Part shown: positions 10,456-21,756 of the stretch, piece by piece | Position numbering within the stretch: the stretch's first letter is position 1 | Layout of the letters: every line of letters begins with the position of its first letter | Assembly (NCBI RefSeq): GCF_014356525.2 | Contig: NC_052518.1 | Location: forward strand, 103,164,767 to 103,228,766 | Direction of reading: 5' to 3' | DNA from: Nilaparvata lugens | Lineage: Eukaryota > Arthropoda > Insecta > Hemiptera > Delphacidae | Length of the DNA: 64,000 nucleotides | Position numbers and translations under genes: made by a program | Notes under the pieces: generated by a model | The model's input: the letters and a program-made list of their open reading frames with translations, nothing else | Databases searched by the model: none | What the model was told of the DNA's origin: nothing

Positions 10456-10675
10456 GTATGAGATGGAGAGATCCAAATTTGACTGAAGTAATTAGTTTTC
10501 TCGCCAATCCGAACAATGTTATCAAAGCGAATGCAGCTGCCTATCTGCAGCACTTGTGCTACATGGATGATCCGAACAAGCAGAAAACAAGAACTCTGGG
10601 AGGAATTCCCCCTCTAGTGAATCTACTAAATCATGAAAGTCCCGATGTTTATAGGAACGCTTGTGGAGCATTAAG
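10456..10675 (+). CDS. p120ctn: p120-catenin exon: first armadillo repeats
   Basis: This exon carries the start of the armadillo domain. The acceptor is ATTTACAG and the donor TTAAG/GTGAGC, entering in phase 1 and leaving in phase 2. The reading contains hallmarks of p120-family ARM repeats 1-2: RWRDPNLTEVISFLANP, then KANAAAYLQHLCYMDD, then a second helix set ending YRNACGALR. The final Arg codon is split and completed by the next exon, giving the conserved ALRNLSYG. In this family the ARM superhelix binds the juxtamembrane part of classical cadherins at adherens junctions and controls cadherin retention and Rho GTPases. The exon lies at the end of a 3-kb intron full of repeats. Identification as p120/ARVCF/delta-catenin family is very secure, and insects normally carry a single member. 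Confidence 0.96.
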
Positions 10676-10774
10676 GTGAGCATCATTCATTTCAATTACA
10701 TAAAATGTATTGTAATCAGTTATTATTTGTGTAACCATCAGAGATAGATACTACCAGAGATAGTTAGATGGTTA

Positions 10775-11952
10775 GGCTTAACTCACACTTACGCGACTCA
10801 AGTCGAGAAGAGACTGACTCTAGTCTCTTCTCAACGCAGAATGTGTTTTCAAATGGTGGCATGCAGACCAGTCGATTCTAGTCTCCGCTACCACACGACT
10901 GTGGGACGTGGCTTAACTCAAACTTACGCGACTCAGGTCGAGAAGAGACTGCGACTCTAGTTGAGAGCATGTGTTTCCAAATGGTGACAGACCAGTCGAT
11001 TCTAGTCTCCGCGACTGTCACCATTTGAAAGCACATGCTCTCCACTAGAGTCGAGGCCTAAGGCCTAAGTTGGCCTAAGGCTCAACTCACACACGACTCA
11101 GGTCGAGAAGAGACTCGACTCAAGTTGAGAGCATGTGTTTCCAAATGGTGACAATCAGATCAGTCGATTCTAGTCTCCGCGACGTCACCATTTGAAAGCA
11201 CAAGCTCTCGACTAGAGTCGAGGTCTAAGGCTTAAGGCCTAAGTTGGCCTAAGGCTCAACTCACACTTACGCGACTCAGGTTGAGAAGAGACTCGACTCT
11301 AGTCGAGAGCTTGTGTTCCAAATGGTGACACTCAGACCAGTCGACTCTAGTCTCCGCGACGTCACCATTTGAAAACACATGCTCTCGACTAGAGTCGAGT
11401 CTCTTCTCGGCCTCAACTCAGGTTCAGGCTCAACTCACACTTACGCGACTCAGGTCGAGAAGAGACTCGACTCTAGTCGAGAGCATGTGTTTCCAAATGG
11501 TGACAGTCGCGGAGACTGGAATCGACTGGTCTGAGTGTCACCATTTGAAAATACATGCTCTCGACTAGAGTCGAGTCTCTTCTCGACCTGAGTCGTGTAA
11601 GTGTGAGTTCAGCCTAGAGTCGAGCGATGACTCGACATGTTGGTTGAGCCTCGACTTGAGTTGCGTAGTACCGTGCATTTTTAATGAAAGTGAGGTTATG
11701 TTTTATGAAATTGATGTTTTATCATTTTAGATGAGACAATAATAAGAATTAGGTAAGACAATATTATATTCATAATAATTATTATAAAATTTGTTACATG
11801 CGAAGTAGCGACGAATTGGATCTCATATTTTGAATAAAGTAAGGTTAGGAAATGGAGTAGCATGGAACTGAAGTAGTGACATTGAGCAAGAAAGTCGTAA
11901 GGTCGAGAGACTGGAGTCGTACGATTTGAGTCGAGGTAGTGTGAGTTGAGCC
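10775..11952. mobile_element. Complex MITE, GGCTTAACTCACACT family, with repeated hairpins
   Basis: The termini GGCTTAACTCACACTTACGC and, inverted, GGCTCAACTCACACTACC are flanked by TTA (10772-10774, 11953-11955). Inside are about four foldback units built from CGACTCTAGTCGAGAGCATG, CAAATGGTGACA and their complements. A partial copy without the left end is at 22143-22825. Confidence 0.85.
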
Positions 11953-12015
11953 TTAGAAGACTACCAAAGGTTCGTGCAAACCTTAGTTTGCAGCACGGGT
12001 CTTTATATTCCATTA

Positions 12016-12161
12016 AGGTGCGTAGAGACTTATGTGCCACGAGCACGCGCATTTCACTCTTCATCAGCTGATGCTATTCTCATTACATCTGTATTTGTAA
12101 GATAAAGATATAATAAACATAGCATCAGCTGATGAATATGTGCTTAAGTCTGTACGCAACT
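12016..12161. mobile_element. Small MITE, AGGTGCGTA family, copy 4
   Basis: 146 bp. The ends are AGGTGCGTAGAGAC and, inverted, AGTTGCGTACAGAC, flanked by TTA on both sides (12013-12015, 12162-12164). The interior is palindromic around CATCAGCTGATG. It lies just outside the preceding element. Confidence 0.8.
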
Positions 12162-12704
12162 TTACGAGAATAGGAGCGCACTGTTGCCGTATTTCTAACA
12201 AAATGACCGTCGCTCTCTCTCTCTCTCACAATACTAGTTCATGGGCTTTTCTGGCTTCTGTTAGATCTGGCAACACTGTACTCCATAAGCGCAATGCAAC
12301 AATAGATTTGCACAGACTATAGCATTAAATTCTCCGTCTTTTTTCAATAATTTCTTTTTTAATTCCAGAATTATATGCTCAAATATTCCCCTAAACTTCG
12401 ATGAACTTTCTATTACAACTAGTTAATGAACTAGTTAATCTTTTTGTTCATTATTCGTGGTAAATATTCTCCTCAACTCCGATCACATTCCTATTTCAAC
12501 TATTTGATTACTCTTCATCAACTTTCTATTACAACTAGTTAATCAACCATTACTCTTCTTGTTTATTATTGGTGGAAGTATTTTGCTCAGTGAATAACAC
12601 TCAAAAACATACGTTACAACCACGTTTTCAAACGATTATGAACCATTTGAATAAAAGGCTTCTTTATAAACATTTCTGTTTGGAATGATGGTATGAGAAC
12701 GCGC

Positions 12705-13082
12705 CAAATAAGCTCCCCGACAGTAAAGCTCCTTTAAAACCACTTTCGAGGGGAATTACTGACGGCGTCAACTGAGCTCCTGAGAGAGGAGCTTTACTGA
12801 CGGGGAGACTAGTTGTCATCAGCTGTCGGGGAACTTAGTTGTCGGGTACGATCACGACAACCAGACCCCTCATATCCAGCAGGGGATCAGCTGTCGGGGA
12901 GCTTGGTTTGTCGTGAGCGTGTCGTGAGTTGTCACCGACAACTAAGCTCCTTCATTCTAGTAGGGGATTAGCTATCTGAGATACTAGTTGACGGCAATGG
13001 TATATTTTGCCAGGGGATTTACTGACACTTGTGATCAAAATTGCGAGGAGACTAGTTGTCGGGAAGACAGGTTGGTGGCGAC
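12705..13082. repeat. Irregular GACAG/AGCTCC phrase repeat
   Basis: Short phrases recur with variation and in both orientations: AAGCTCCCCGACAG, AGCTGTCGGGGAGCTT, TACTGACGGGGAGAC, ACTAGTTGTCGGG, AGGGGATTTACTGAC. There is no constant period and no clear terminal pair. I do not recognise the family. Confidence 0.6.
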
Positions 13083-13229
13083 CCCTATTTTTGGTTTTGA
13101 AAATTTAATGCATAAGTTTAAATGATGTGAAGAGTAATTTACAATTATATTTCCATTCAGAGCGATAAAGCCCAGAGGGCTATATTATCTATAAGAATTA
13201 CTCTGTAACACTGTTACTATATTATAGGA

Positions 13230-13482
13230 AAGGAGTGGCCGTAGTCGAGTGGATCAGATGCTGGCTTTATGATTCAGAGGCCCGGGTTCAAATCCCGGCC
13301 CGGGCAAGATATTTATCTCGGGCCACTCCCGTGTTTCGGATGGACACGTTAAGCCGTCGGTCCCGGTTGCCTAAAAAGCAGTCGTTAGGTCATGTCAGAG
13401 GCCCTGAAATTGATCAGCTGCGACCTGAAAACTCTGACACCAGACCTGAGCCAGCCAGGTCACTCGATATTATTATTATTAT
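13230..13482 (+). mobile_element. Complete tRNA-derived SINE with 12-bp target duplication
   Basis: A 253-bp element is flanked by TATATTATAGGA at 13218-13229 and 13483-13494. Box A (GTAGTCGAGTGGATCAGATG) and box B (GGTTCAAATCC) form a Pol III promoter. The body ends in a (TTA)n tail. The tail type suggests retroposition by a LINE whose own 3' end is a TTA microsatellite, such as the one at 33.8-34.4 kb. Confidence 0.92.
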
Positions 13483-13616
13483 TATATTATAGGATATCAA
13501 AATACTGTATGCAGTAGATGAAAGTCGTATATGAATGAGGTTCATTCGATTTGAATATTTCAGTATTGTATTATCCTTCTTCTCGATTAATAATTTTCAT
13601 TTTTTAACGATTTTAG

Positions 13617-13770
13617 GAACTTATCATACGGCCGTCAAAATGACGAAAACAAAAGAGCAATAAAAATGGCTGGTGGCATTCCTTATCTTATGAATCTACT
13701 AAGGAAAACGACTGATGCTGATGTGAAAGAGCTTGTGACAGGAGTGCTGTGGAATTTGTCTTCATGTGAA
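13617..13770 (+). CDS. p120ctn: p120-catenin exon: armadillo repeat 2-3
   Basis: The acceptor is CGATTTTAG and the donor GTGAA/GTGAGT. It enters in phase 2 and leaves in phase 0, 154 nt. With the split Arg codon it reads [20 protein letters not shown], then [20 protein letters not shown] and [12 protein letters not shown]. The pattern NLS-(N/Y)-G...NK..I...GGIP.L..LL with [10 protein letters not shown] is diagnostic for the p120-catenin branch of ARM proteins. It is too short for a typical ORF scan because stop codons flank it closely. It is followed after about 45 bp by a pogo/Tigger-like MITE. Confidence 0.96.
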
Positions 13771-13814
13771 GTGAGTTTTAATCATTTTTCAATTCAACCT
13801 CAAATTCTAATATA

Positions 13815-14523
13815 CAGTAGAACCTCTGTATAACGAGGAATTATCCCGAGAAAAAATCATTTCGAGAAATTATCCCGAGAGGTTGTTCTGTCAAGAAAAC
13901 TGGCATGATCTTATGGATCTTATAATATATCACGGGCAGTTATTAAATGAATATGGTACATAGAACATAACATCGGGAACGTAGATAGTGACATTTTGTG
14001 AAATGTCACACATTTTACAAAATTGAAATGTATGACAAAAGCAAATGATGGGAGGATGGGGAAATCCAGCATTCCCGTTCCTTCATTCATAAATGGCGAG
14101 TTCTAACAATTGAAATGTGTGGCAGAAGCAAGGATGAGAAAGTCCAGTCGTTTACCTGCCTGCTCTACGAATGAATTCTTGGAATTCTAAATTTCCAGTA
14201 ACTTGCATTCAATTTCCGACATGTGTTTCAACCTGTATTGACTGTCTACCTCTCCATCTTCTTCCTACCTGAATTGCCATTATTTTTAGTCTATTGACCT
14301 TTCTGCTGAAACTAAACGATTCCTTGAAAATGACTGTCTGGTTCCTATACACACTACATTTTGTATGTTGAAGTGAAGAGAAAACTTTGTTGTTGAGAGG
14401 TCCGAAATTCGTTAAATAGAGGTAAATAAGCAGTCAAAACTCTAAAATGTCATGGGACCAGTAAAAAATTCGTTGTGTAGAGGATTTTGTTAAGTGGAGG
14501 TTCGTTATAGAGAGGTTCGACTG
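13815..14523. mobile_element. pogo/Tigger-like MITE, copy 1
   Basis: The ends CAGTAGAACCTCTGTATAAC and, inverted, CAGTCGAACCTCTCTATAAC are flanked by TA. CAGTnGAACCTC termini with a TA target are typical of pogo/Tigger elements. There is no transposase. Copy 2 is at 46119-47260. Confidence 0.85.
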
Positions 14524-14628
14524 TATTTCACGCGAAAACATTTCTTAAGACAAAAGCATTTGGATTTTTTTACCTTCCATTTAGTATGCTAGTTGAACTG
14601 TCAGTAGTCTCAAATTTTAGTCTTCTAA

Positions 14629-15181
14629 AGGTGCGTACAGATATACGCGCTACGAACACGCTCCAATCATGAACGTTACGCGAGATGTTTCACAAGGGTT
14701 CGCTAGATGCTCGCAAGATGATCGCGCGCTTGTCGTATTGTTGACTTCGCTACAACCTAACCTCACAAATGTGAAACGTTCAATCCAGCTAATCATCTCA
14801 TTCATTCATCCATTGTATAAAACACTATAATCAGAATACAATTATGACATTGGAGGAAAAACTAGTCTGAGTCTGTACACTATTTCTCTCCAAAAATTTT
14901 GAAAGAATGTTTATGTTGTCCAAAGGTCAAGTTTATGAAATCACACTCTGCTTCGTCACTTGATTTTCGGTCCAGGAATAATGAGTTGAAAATTTAGAAT
15001 TTTGAAGGTTGATGTTATACTCTAAATGAATCATTTTGCGATCTATAATAATAATACTGAGGGTGATGCCCACATAAGCTCATAGACTTGTGCGTGTGTA
15101 ATGTAGCTCGGCTACATAGCCAATGTAGATCTGCTCGTGTAACGTTTGTTTGCGGAGCAGAGCGTAAGTCTGTACGCATCT
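14629..15181. mobile_element. MITE, AGGTGCGTACAGA family, copy 2
   Basis: The left end AGGTGCGTACAGATATACGC and right end CTGTACGCATCT are flanked by TAA on both sides (14626-14628, 15182-15184). The interior shares GAACGTTACGCGAGATG with copies 1 and 3. Confidence 0.85.
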
Positions 15182-15394
15182 TAATATTCCGGAATTCCAC
15201 ATATGATTTTACTGGTTGTTGAACTTATTTTAATTCCTCTAGAAGCTCAATAATTGTTAAGAAGGTAACAAATAATGATGTGAGTTATTCAGGCTATTGT
15301 CATGCTAAACAAAATTGGTTGTAACCGCTATTAATACATCTCTCGTAATATTATCATATTATTTTTGTGAGACAATCCACATCGAATAGCATAA

Positions 15395-15706
15395 GGCGGA
15401 TTTCACACCAAAGCTGGACCGGGCCGAGCCGAGCGGGATCGGCCGAGAGGAATCTGCCTGCGTTTGCACTGAAGCCGATTCACTCAGTAGGTTTTCTAGC
15501 CTTGAAGTGAGAACTCACTACGTGGGAAGATCCAACTAAACTGAAAGAAGGCAGAATTCGCTCGAGTTGGGCGTCAAGCCGATTGCACAAATCCGCTCAG
15601 CTCAGCCCGGCGTTGATTTGAATGCTACCGACTAAATCCTGCATAGTTAGCACGCACGCGGATTCCGCTCGGCTCGGCTCGGCCCAGCTTTAGTGTGAAA
15701 CCCCAC
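15395..15706. mobile_element. GC-rich MITE, GGCGGATTTCACAC
   Basis: The left end (GGCGGATTTCACACCAAAGC, then GGGCCGAGCCGAGC) is the inverted match of the right end (GCTCGGCTCGGCCCAGCTTT, then GTGTGAAACC). Flanks are TAA and TTA. It abuts the next element, sharing the TTA. Confidence 0.8.
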
Positions 15707-15709
15707 TTA

Positions 15710-16722
15710 GGGCTGTTTGCACAGTGTAAGTTTAAGCTAAAGCTTAAACCAAATCTGGATTTTTTTTTGTTTAAACTAAAATTCCGTTTGCACAGTATCA
15801 GTTTAAACTCTGTATTGAGTTTAAACTCTGGGAAAGTTTAAACTTCCAAAGCAGGAGGTTTAAACCAAATAATTTGGATTAACTTGACATCTGTAAAGAT
15901 TTGATGGGGAAACAGCTTATAGTAAATTATTTTCGACGGTTGTTTTTAATGCTTCTGTAGACGATAATTATTATTGATTAAGGTTATAGTGAATCATTAT
16001 TTGAATGTAAAAATAATTGTAATGAAGGAATTGATAGAAGTTTTTAATGCGATTGATTAAGATGACTGCGAAGAAATTTTGAAACTGAGAAAAATTGGGC
16101 AAAAACAAATATTTTAAATTTCTGGGATAGAGAATTCTTCTAACGGTTTTGCTTGAGTACAGCAACTGCCAATTTAGTATTTTGATTGAATAAACCACTT
16201 TATAGAAAATAAGACAATTTTTAACAGTGGTCTTCGATTGGAAAACATGTTTTTTAACACATAAATGAGATATATTGCTTTCGAGAGATTTCTAATAAAC
16301 GAGGAAGACCATAGTAAATTCAAGCGTATCAAAATAACTTTTTTATCTTACATTCTAGAATATATTTTCTGGTGCCAACTAAACATACGTTTTTGAAGAA
16401 TTTCTTGATCGCTTTTCACTTTTAGAACAGTACAGCTTTACAACTCTGTGGATTTTGAACAAGAACAAGAAAATACTAAAATAATAGCTACATAACCTCA
16501 AATTACTGATGGTTTGTAAACAAATAACAAATTTCCTGAAAAATCAGCCTTCCTGATAATATTATAAACGATGAAATTCTATTACCAACTTAACGCTAAA
16601 CTAGTTTAACTTAAACTGGATTAGTAAATGCACTGAGAAAACCGATTCAAGTTTAAACTTTCGGATTAACTTAAACTCGATTAACTTAATCGAGTTTAGA
16701 ATTTATACTGTGCAAACGGCCC
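15710..16722. mobile_element. MITE GGGCNGTTTGCACAGTG, copy 1
   Basis: 1,013 bp. The ends GGGCTGTTTGCACAGTGTAA and, inverted, GGGCCGTTTGCACAGTATAA are flanked by TTA (15707-15709, 16723-16725). Copy 2 at 28380-29387 is collinear. A short reading frame preserved in copy 2 is broken by a stop here. Confidence 0.9.
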
Positions 16723-17187
16723 TTAGACTTGTGTAATTCTGCTTCAACTGTTCATTGTTGACCACATTGACTGGACAAACTTACTACATACCGTAGTGTA
16801 TAGGCTGATATTTTATTTGTGAATAAAATTACATATCATATAAATATGGTTAGGATAGATCAACAGGTTTGGTCCAAAACTATTATTTTCAAAATTTTAA
16901 TTAAAAATAACTTGTGCCAATTAATAGGTTATGTTTTCACTGAACTATTCAGTAATATTCAGTAATTCTCGTAATTCAGTAATTCTCATTAATCAGTAAT
17001 TCTCGTTACATTAAAATAAAATCAAACTTCAAATTTAGATACTATGAAACTAGGTTTGCTACTTTCATCTCAACATCAGAATACGATATCGAGAAACTAC
17101 ACTGATGAATCATTTGTTAAACTGTTGACGAATCAAGTTTGAATAAGTATATAATTTAACATCATGATCATGATTGACTTTTTTCAG

Positions 17188-17327
17188 GACTTGAAGAAAT
17201 CAATTATTGACGATGGTTTGTCGATGGTCGTCAATCATATAATCATTCCTCATTCTGGTTGGGATCCCACTTCATCTGGTGAGACGTGTTGGTCCACTGT
17301 ATTCCGGAATACATCCGGTGTACTTCG
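17188..17327 (+). CDS. p120ctn: p120-catenin exon: armadillo repeat 3-4 linker and 'NTSGVLRN'
   Basis: The acceptor is a CTTTTTTCAG tract and the donor TACTTCG/GTGAGT. It enters in phase 0 and leaves in phase 2, 140 nt. It encodes DLKKSIIDDGLSMVVNHIII, then a Trp/Pro segment ending TVFRNTSGVLR. The split Arg codon joins to NVSS in the next exon. The sequence NTSGVLRNVSS closely follows the vertebrate p120 family (N-T-x-G-x-L-R-N-x-S). The exon contributes to the ARM3-ARM4 groove. The long intron before it contains several MITEs, including two adjacent ones at 15.4-16.7 kb. Confidence 0.95.
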
Positions 17328-17585
17328 GTGAGTTGCAGTCTATAATACTCGAATATATTTAAAATTAATATCTCTAATGATGTGTTATGATTTGCTATGA
17401 AAATTGTGAAAATTCATGTTATGTGATGAGGCTGAAAATTAAATTTTGAGTTCAGCACTCAATCACAATATTTGCAGAGCAATATTTTTAGCAGTATCGA
17501 AACATTCATGATTTTGTTGTTTTTGGCCGATTATAAGTTTTGATTGGCGAAATTACACTATCCATATAGAAATATTTTTTTCCTA

Positions 17586-18276
17586 CAGTTACCTTGAAAA
17601 GTGACCATTCCTGCACTGATTACAGAACGCAAAAATCACTTTTCCGCTCTAGTGCGCAAAGTATTACTTTGCGTACTCTTAATACTTTGCGTATTATCTT
17701 GCAGCCATCCCAATCAGCTGTTGACATTGTTGGCGTGTATTTTGAATGCGAATTTGTTCTATCTATATTTTTTCTGATTTTCAAATAAATAAAAATGAGA
17801 ACTCATTAAATTATACATTTTCAATATTATTAATTATCCATTATTTCAAATAATATTTTTTTCATTCATGAAAAATATTGATTGGTTGAAAAATTAATAT
17901 TTACTCAAAATTATTCAAATTTTCAAATTAATTGGATTAATTCAATTTTCAGTTTGAATGAATTATCGATTATTAATTTTCAATTGGATTATCAAGTTTA
18001 AAATAAATTAAAGTTGTTATGAATAACAAAATTATACAGACAAACATTTGATGGATTTCATCTATCATTTTACCCATAATCAACCACTTCTCATATTCAA
18101 TGGTAACTGTAGGAAAAATTTAATGTGAAATACGTGCGCAAAGTTCCTCTGCTGCACTCAATAATCCATTCCGCTCTCGCCTACGGCTCGTGCGTAAACG
18201 TTTCTTTCGGTGCAGCAAACTGTCACTTTGCGCTCTAGTTGCACAAATAACTATAGCAGTATCGTTACCATACCTA
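17586..18276. mobile_element. Repeat family 'R-TGCGCAAAG', full copy 1
   Basis: It starts CAGTTACCTTGAAAAGTGAC and ends TAGTTGCACAAATAACTAT. The same sequence in reverse complement spans 38062-38613. Partial copies are at 47654-47937 and 48058-48120. The motif GTGCGCAAAG recurs inside. The termini are not obvious inverted repeats, so the class is unknown. Confidence 0.75.
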
Positions 18277-18671
18277 ATTTTGTTGTCTTTTTGGACAGTT
18301 ATGCATTTTCTGTCAATTGAAGATCAGGGGCCCATTTCTCGATTGAGTTTCATAATCTCGAAAGTTGAATATTCACTAGTAGATTCAGGCAGATTGCTAG
18401 TTTTTCTGTTTCTCAAGTAAGTCATCTATATTTCTACATTGTCTATGTCAATAATTCTTCCCATCATCTGTGATTTTTTTTTTCAATTCACCGGTGATAG
18501 TCACTTATTATTTTTATTATATTTTGTTAATTCCTCTAATAAACGGTTATAATTAGTAAAAACTGACCAAACGTTTCATCAACCCAATAGGTAGGTAACT
18601 AATGTTTTTTCACATGAGCTTTTCATTTGAAATTGAATCATGAAATAATAATAAATATCATTATCCAGTAA

Positions 18672-18849
18672 AGCTTGTCGCAAATTGAGACGCAAATTGA
18701 GACGTGACGTGTGTCTGCTTGATGAGTTAATATCATATTAAAATGTTCACACGTGCTAGTTTCGTCTCAATGTGGACATTATAATATGGTCAAGATATTA
18801 TCTTATCTGACAGACTCAGGTCGCTTCGCGTCTCAATTTGCGACAAGCC
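18672..18849. mobile_element. Small MITE AGCTTGTCGCAAATTGAGAC
   Basis: 178 bp. The left end is AGCTTGTCGCAAATTGAGAC and the inverted right end GGCTTGTCGCAAATTGAGAC. TAA flanks lie at 18669-18671 and 18850-18852. The left terminus has a small internal duplication of CGCAAATTGAGAC. Confidence 0.85.
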
Positions 18850-19376
18850 TAACAGATGATTGACATTGAGGGTTGAGGTATAATATTATATCACTATCAC
18901 TACATAAATTATGATTTTCTTCAAAAGTAACAAGTTGGTCACTATAAATACATGATGTTTCTCAAAGTAACAAGTTCGTTATTATGATATAGCAACCGCA
19001 CCACGTGATGGCATTTAAAACTATGTCAGACAGGGTCCATGTGGCCAGTTCCACTAGTGAATTCAGAGTGACCAGTTTCGTTATAATTGATAGGTAAAAA
19101 TGTAACTTGTGACTTTTATGAAACGGGCCCCTGACATTATATTACTCGAACAAGGCGGAGCTACCTGTCAGTCTGTTCTCCGATTTGCTAGAGGGTTACT
19201 GGGAAGGATACCCTGAGTATTCTTTCCAAAGAATAGACATTGATATGTTCAGAGCTCCGCTATTTTATGTAGATACAAAACAATATTATCTTATAGTAAT
19301 TCTAAATTTTATTTTTTTCATTAGATGCACAGTTCAATAATCATTATTCTCGTTCATATGATCTAAATTCATCTAA

Positions 19377-20073
19377 GAGCTTGTTCACATGACAGCGGTT
19401 TACGCTCGGTTGTCGCGCGGTTGACCAACCGAGCGGTAGCCAGGTATAGGGAAACACATGGTGCCGTACACATGCAACGCTCGGTTTGAGCAGTCGCCGG
19501 CGAATCGCGGCGGTTGTAGTCTGCAGTCCAACCGCTCGGTTGTCGCTCGGTTGCCGGGCGGCTCGATATACTAGAGCAGACATGAGAGCGTACACATGTC
19601 TTCAGTCAACCGAGCGGTTTCGAGCAGAGTGCACATTCTATTACAATTTCAGTTCAATTAAAATTTCATTCTATTACAATGTTCAGTTCAGTTTAAGTTA
19701 GTTTGTAGAGGATTATAGTTCATAGTAGTATCTAGTTCAGTTTAGTTTCAAGTAGTTCATATTAGAATTATGGAAGTAGGCTTAAAATTCTTTGACACTG
19801 AATTGTTTATCGATGAAGTGGCGAAAAGAAAGTGCATTTGGGACATGGAGTGCTTGGATTACAGGAATAGAGTTCTGAGAAGGTTTGCTTGGCAGGAGAT
19901 AACAGACAGTACTGCTTGATTGTTGTTGTACTGCCCGTTTAGCAAGGTTCACTGAACCCTTAACCGATCGCAAACCGCTCATGAATCGCTGTCATGTGTA
20001 CGAGGCTGGCAAACTGAGCGATTTGCCAATCAAGCGACAACCGAGTGTAAATCGCTGTCATGTGAACATGCTC
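19377..20073. mobile_element. MITE GAGCTTGTTCACATGACAGC
   Basis: 697 bp. The inverted ends GAGCTTGTTCACATGACAGC and GAGCATGTTCACATGACAGC are flanked by TAA (19374-19376, 20074-20076). The interior is GC-rich with CAACCGAGCG repeats. The overlapping open frames there are by-products. Confidence 0.87.
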
Positions 20074-20086
20074 TAAAACTTTACTG

Positions 20087-20227
20087 CATTGTGAGCGATT
20101 ATATATAAGCATAGAGAAAAGATAGCTTTAGTAGATACCCCATGGTATAGGTCGTGCATTGTGAGCGATTATATATAAGCATAGAGAAAAGATAGCTTTA
20201 GTAGATACCCCATGGTATAGATCGTTC
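20087..20227. repeat. 68-bp tandem duplication
   Basis: GTGAGCGATTATATATAAGC and TAGATACCCCATGGTATAG occur twice in direct order, 68-69 bp apart. The second motif belongs to the CCCATGGTATAGGGCG satellite family. Confidence 0.85.
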
Positions 20228-20349
20228 ATCTTCCAAATTCGAAGCCGATTCTTGTTAACTGAAGCTTATTACTGTCTATTATTATTAGTATTTTGTTGGG
20301 GTGAGAGTGTATGGGAGACTGCCAGCGTCACATAGCTTTTTGAAATGAA

Positions 20350-20907
20350 TAGTGAGGTACACGTTCTTCACGCAGTGAAGAGTGATAGGAGAAAAACGTT
20401 GCCAAGTCTCCATTTTGCCACTAAGTGTGACTCAATTAATCCCATTAAATTTGATCTAATAATTATCCTCATCTCCTTGATAAAATAATCAGTTTCATGT
20501 CAAATTAATCAAATTTGTCAAAATATATTTTTTCATAATTTGATTCAAATACTTGCTTTCATAACTGAGATCAGATTTTTCTCTTTATACAAACCTAAAA
20601 TGGCGGCTATGGCGGTTTCTCATACGGTTATATCTAAAAATTATTTCATTTAATCAAAGATACATTTTAAATCAATTATACGACTTGTGTACTGAGGTAT
20701 TTTGGTAGAATGAAGAAAAAACATGGCGGCTGAGAATTGTTTGTTTACTTTTGTACAGTCACTGTCAAAAGTAAAAATAAAATATTCGGGCAAACGGACA
20801 ACATTGCAAAGCTAGAGAGAGATAGTGTTATCTGTTTTGATGTATGATAGAAAAGGATAGCAACACTATTGTAAATCGTACACTGATAATTATGTGGACC
20901 TCTCTAT
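20350..20907. mobile_element. Diverged TA-MITE, TAGTGAGGT family
   Basis: The left end (AATAGTGAGGTACACGTT) and right end (TGTGGACCTCTCTATAGG) are degenerate versions of the family termini seen at 3953 and 6665. The interior has CGTTGCCAAG/GCTATCCT sequence like the other copies. Confidence 0.6.
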
Positions 20908-21009
20908 AGGATTATCGGCTTTAATTAACAGTGATATTTGGAACAAAAAAACCCTATACCATGGGATATCTTCTCATGCTATTTTTTCTATTATTATTAT
21001 TAGCGTATG

Positions 21010-21060
21010 GCAAACACATAGACACACACATACACACACATACACACACATGCATTCACA
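21010..21060. repeat. (CA)n-type microsatellite
   Basis: ACACACATACACACACATAC repeats between 21018 and 21058. It follows a LINE remnant encoded on the other strand. Confidence 0.85.
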
Positions 21061-21199
21061 AAAATATGCAGGTCTTTGACCTTTGTCAGCTTGAAGAAAA
21101 AATATATACGGTATATATAAAACAAAATAAAACCATCTATCTAGGTTATAGAATACAAACAAAAATATATGGCAAAGAAAAGTGTATATATTCATAAGG

Positions 21200-21693
21200 A
21201 AATAGGAAATAATCAAGTCAAACTTGGTTATGTAGGCTATTGCTTGTGGAGAAGCTGCTATAAAATCATCTGAACCGCCCTGATAGGCTCGAATAGCACA
21301 ATGCCGGATGATATGATTCATTGTTTGTCTAGCCTCTCCACAATCACAATCATGGGAGGGCAATCTACCCCAGTCACTAAGAGATGCTCTACACCTTCCG
21401 TGCCCAGTTCTAATCCTGTTGAGTGCTGTCCATGTTCGCCTTGGCAGATCAAACCCAGCCACACTCTTCCCAACAGAATACCTCAGACTAACACTGAGAG
21501 GTGCTCTATCCATCCACTCCTCCTCCCAGCTATCAGCAACAGAGAAATTCTCACGTTCTAGCTGCTCAGCCAAGCGCATGGGAGGGCGCCTTGACCTCAG
21601 CCTGTTACCGAGCTCCAGAAGATCTCTGTGGATTGGGAGTGCTATTTTTTCTGATATGTTATTATATATTTTTAATCTGCATAAATAAATCAC
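21200..21693 (-). mobile_element. LINE ORF2 C-terminal fragment with CCHC-like motif
   Basis: The - strand reading includes RDLLELGNRLRSRRPPMRLA, DLPRRTWTALNRIRTGHGRC and the cysteine/histidine motif CDCGEARQTMNHIIRHC. This is the usual end of many RTE/Jockey-like LINE polyproteins. The open reading runs into unrelated AT-rich codons past about 21200. The RT domain is missing. Confidence 0.82.
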
Positions 21694-21756
21694 TCAATCA
21701 AATATCACTCTGTTATGTCCTTCTCTCATAGATTATATTTTTCTTTCCTCTTACAG

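Noticed and set aside
13236..13310. Candidate tRNA gene (box A and box B present)
   Set aside because: The acceptor stem does not pair, and the sequence continues into a body with TTA tail and flanking 12-bp repeats, so it is a SINE.
19344..19701. Arg/Ala-rich open frames on both strands
   Set aside because: They lie inside a GC-rich MITE (19377-20073); composition explains the lack of stops.
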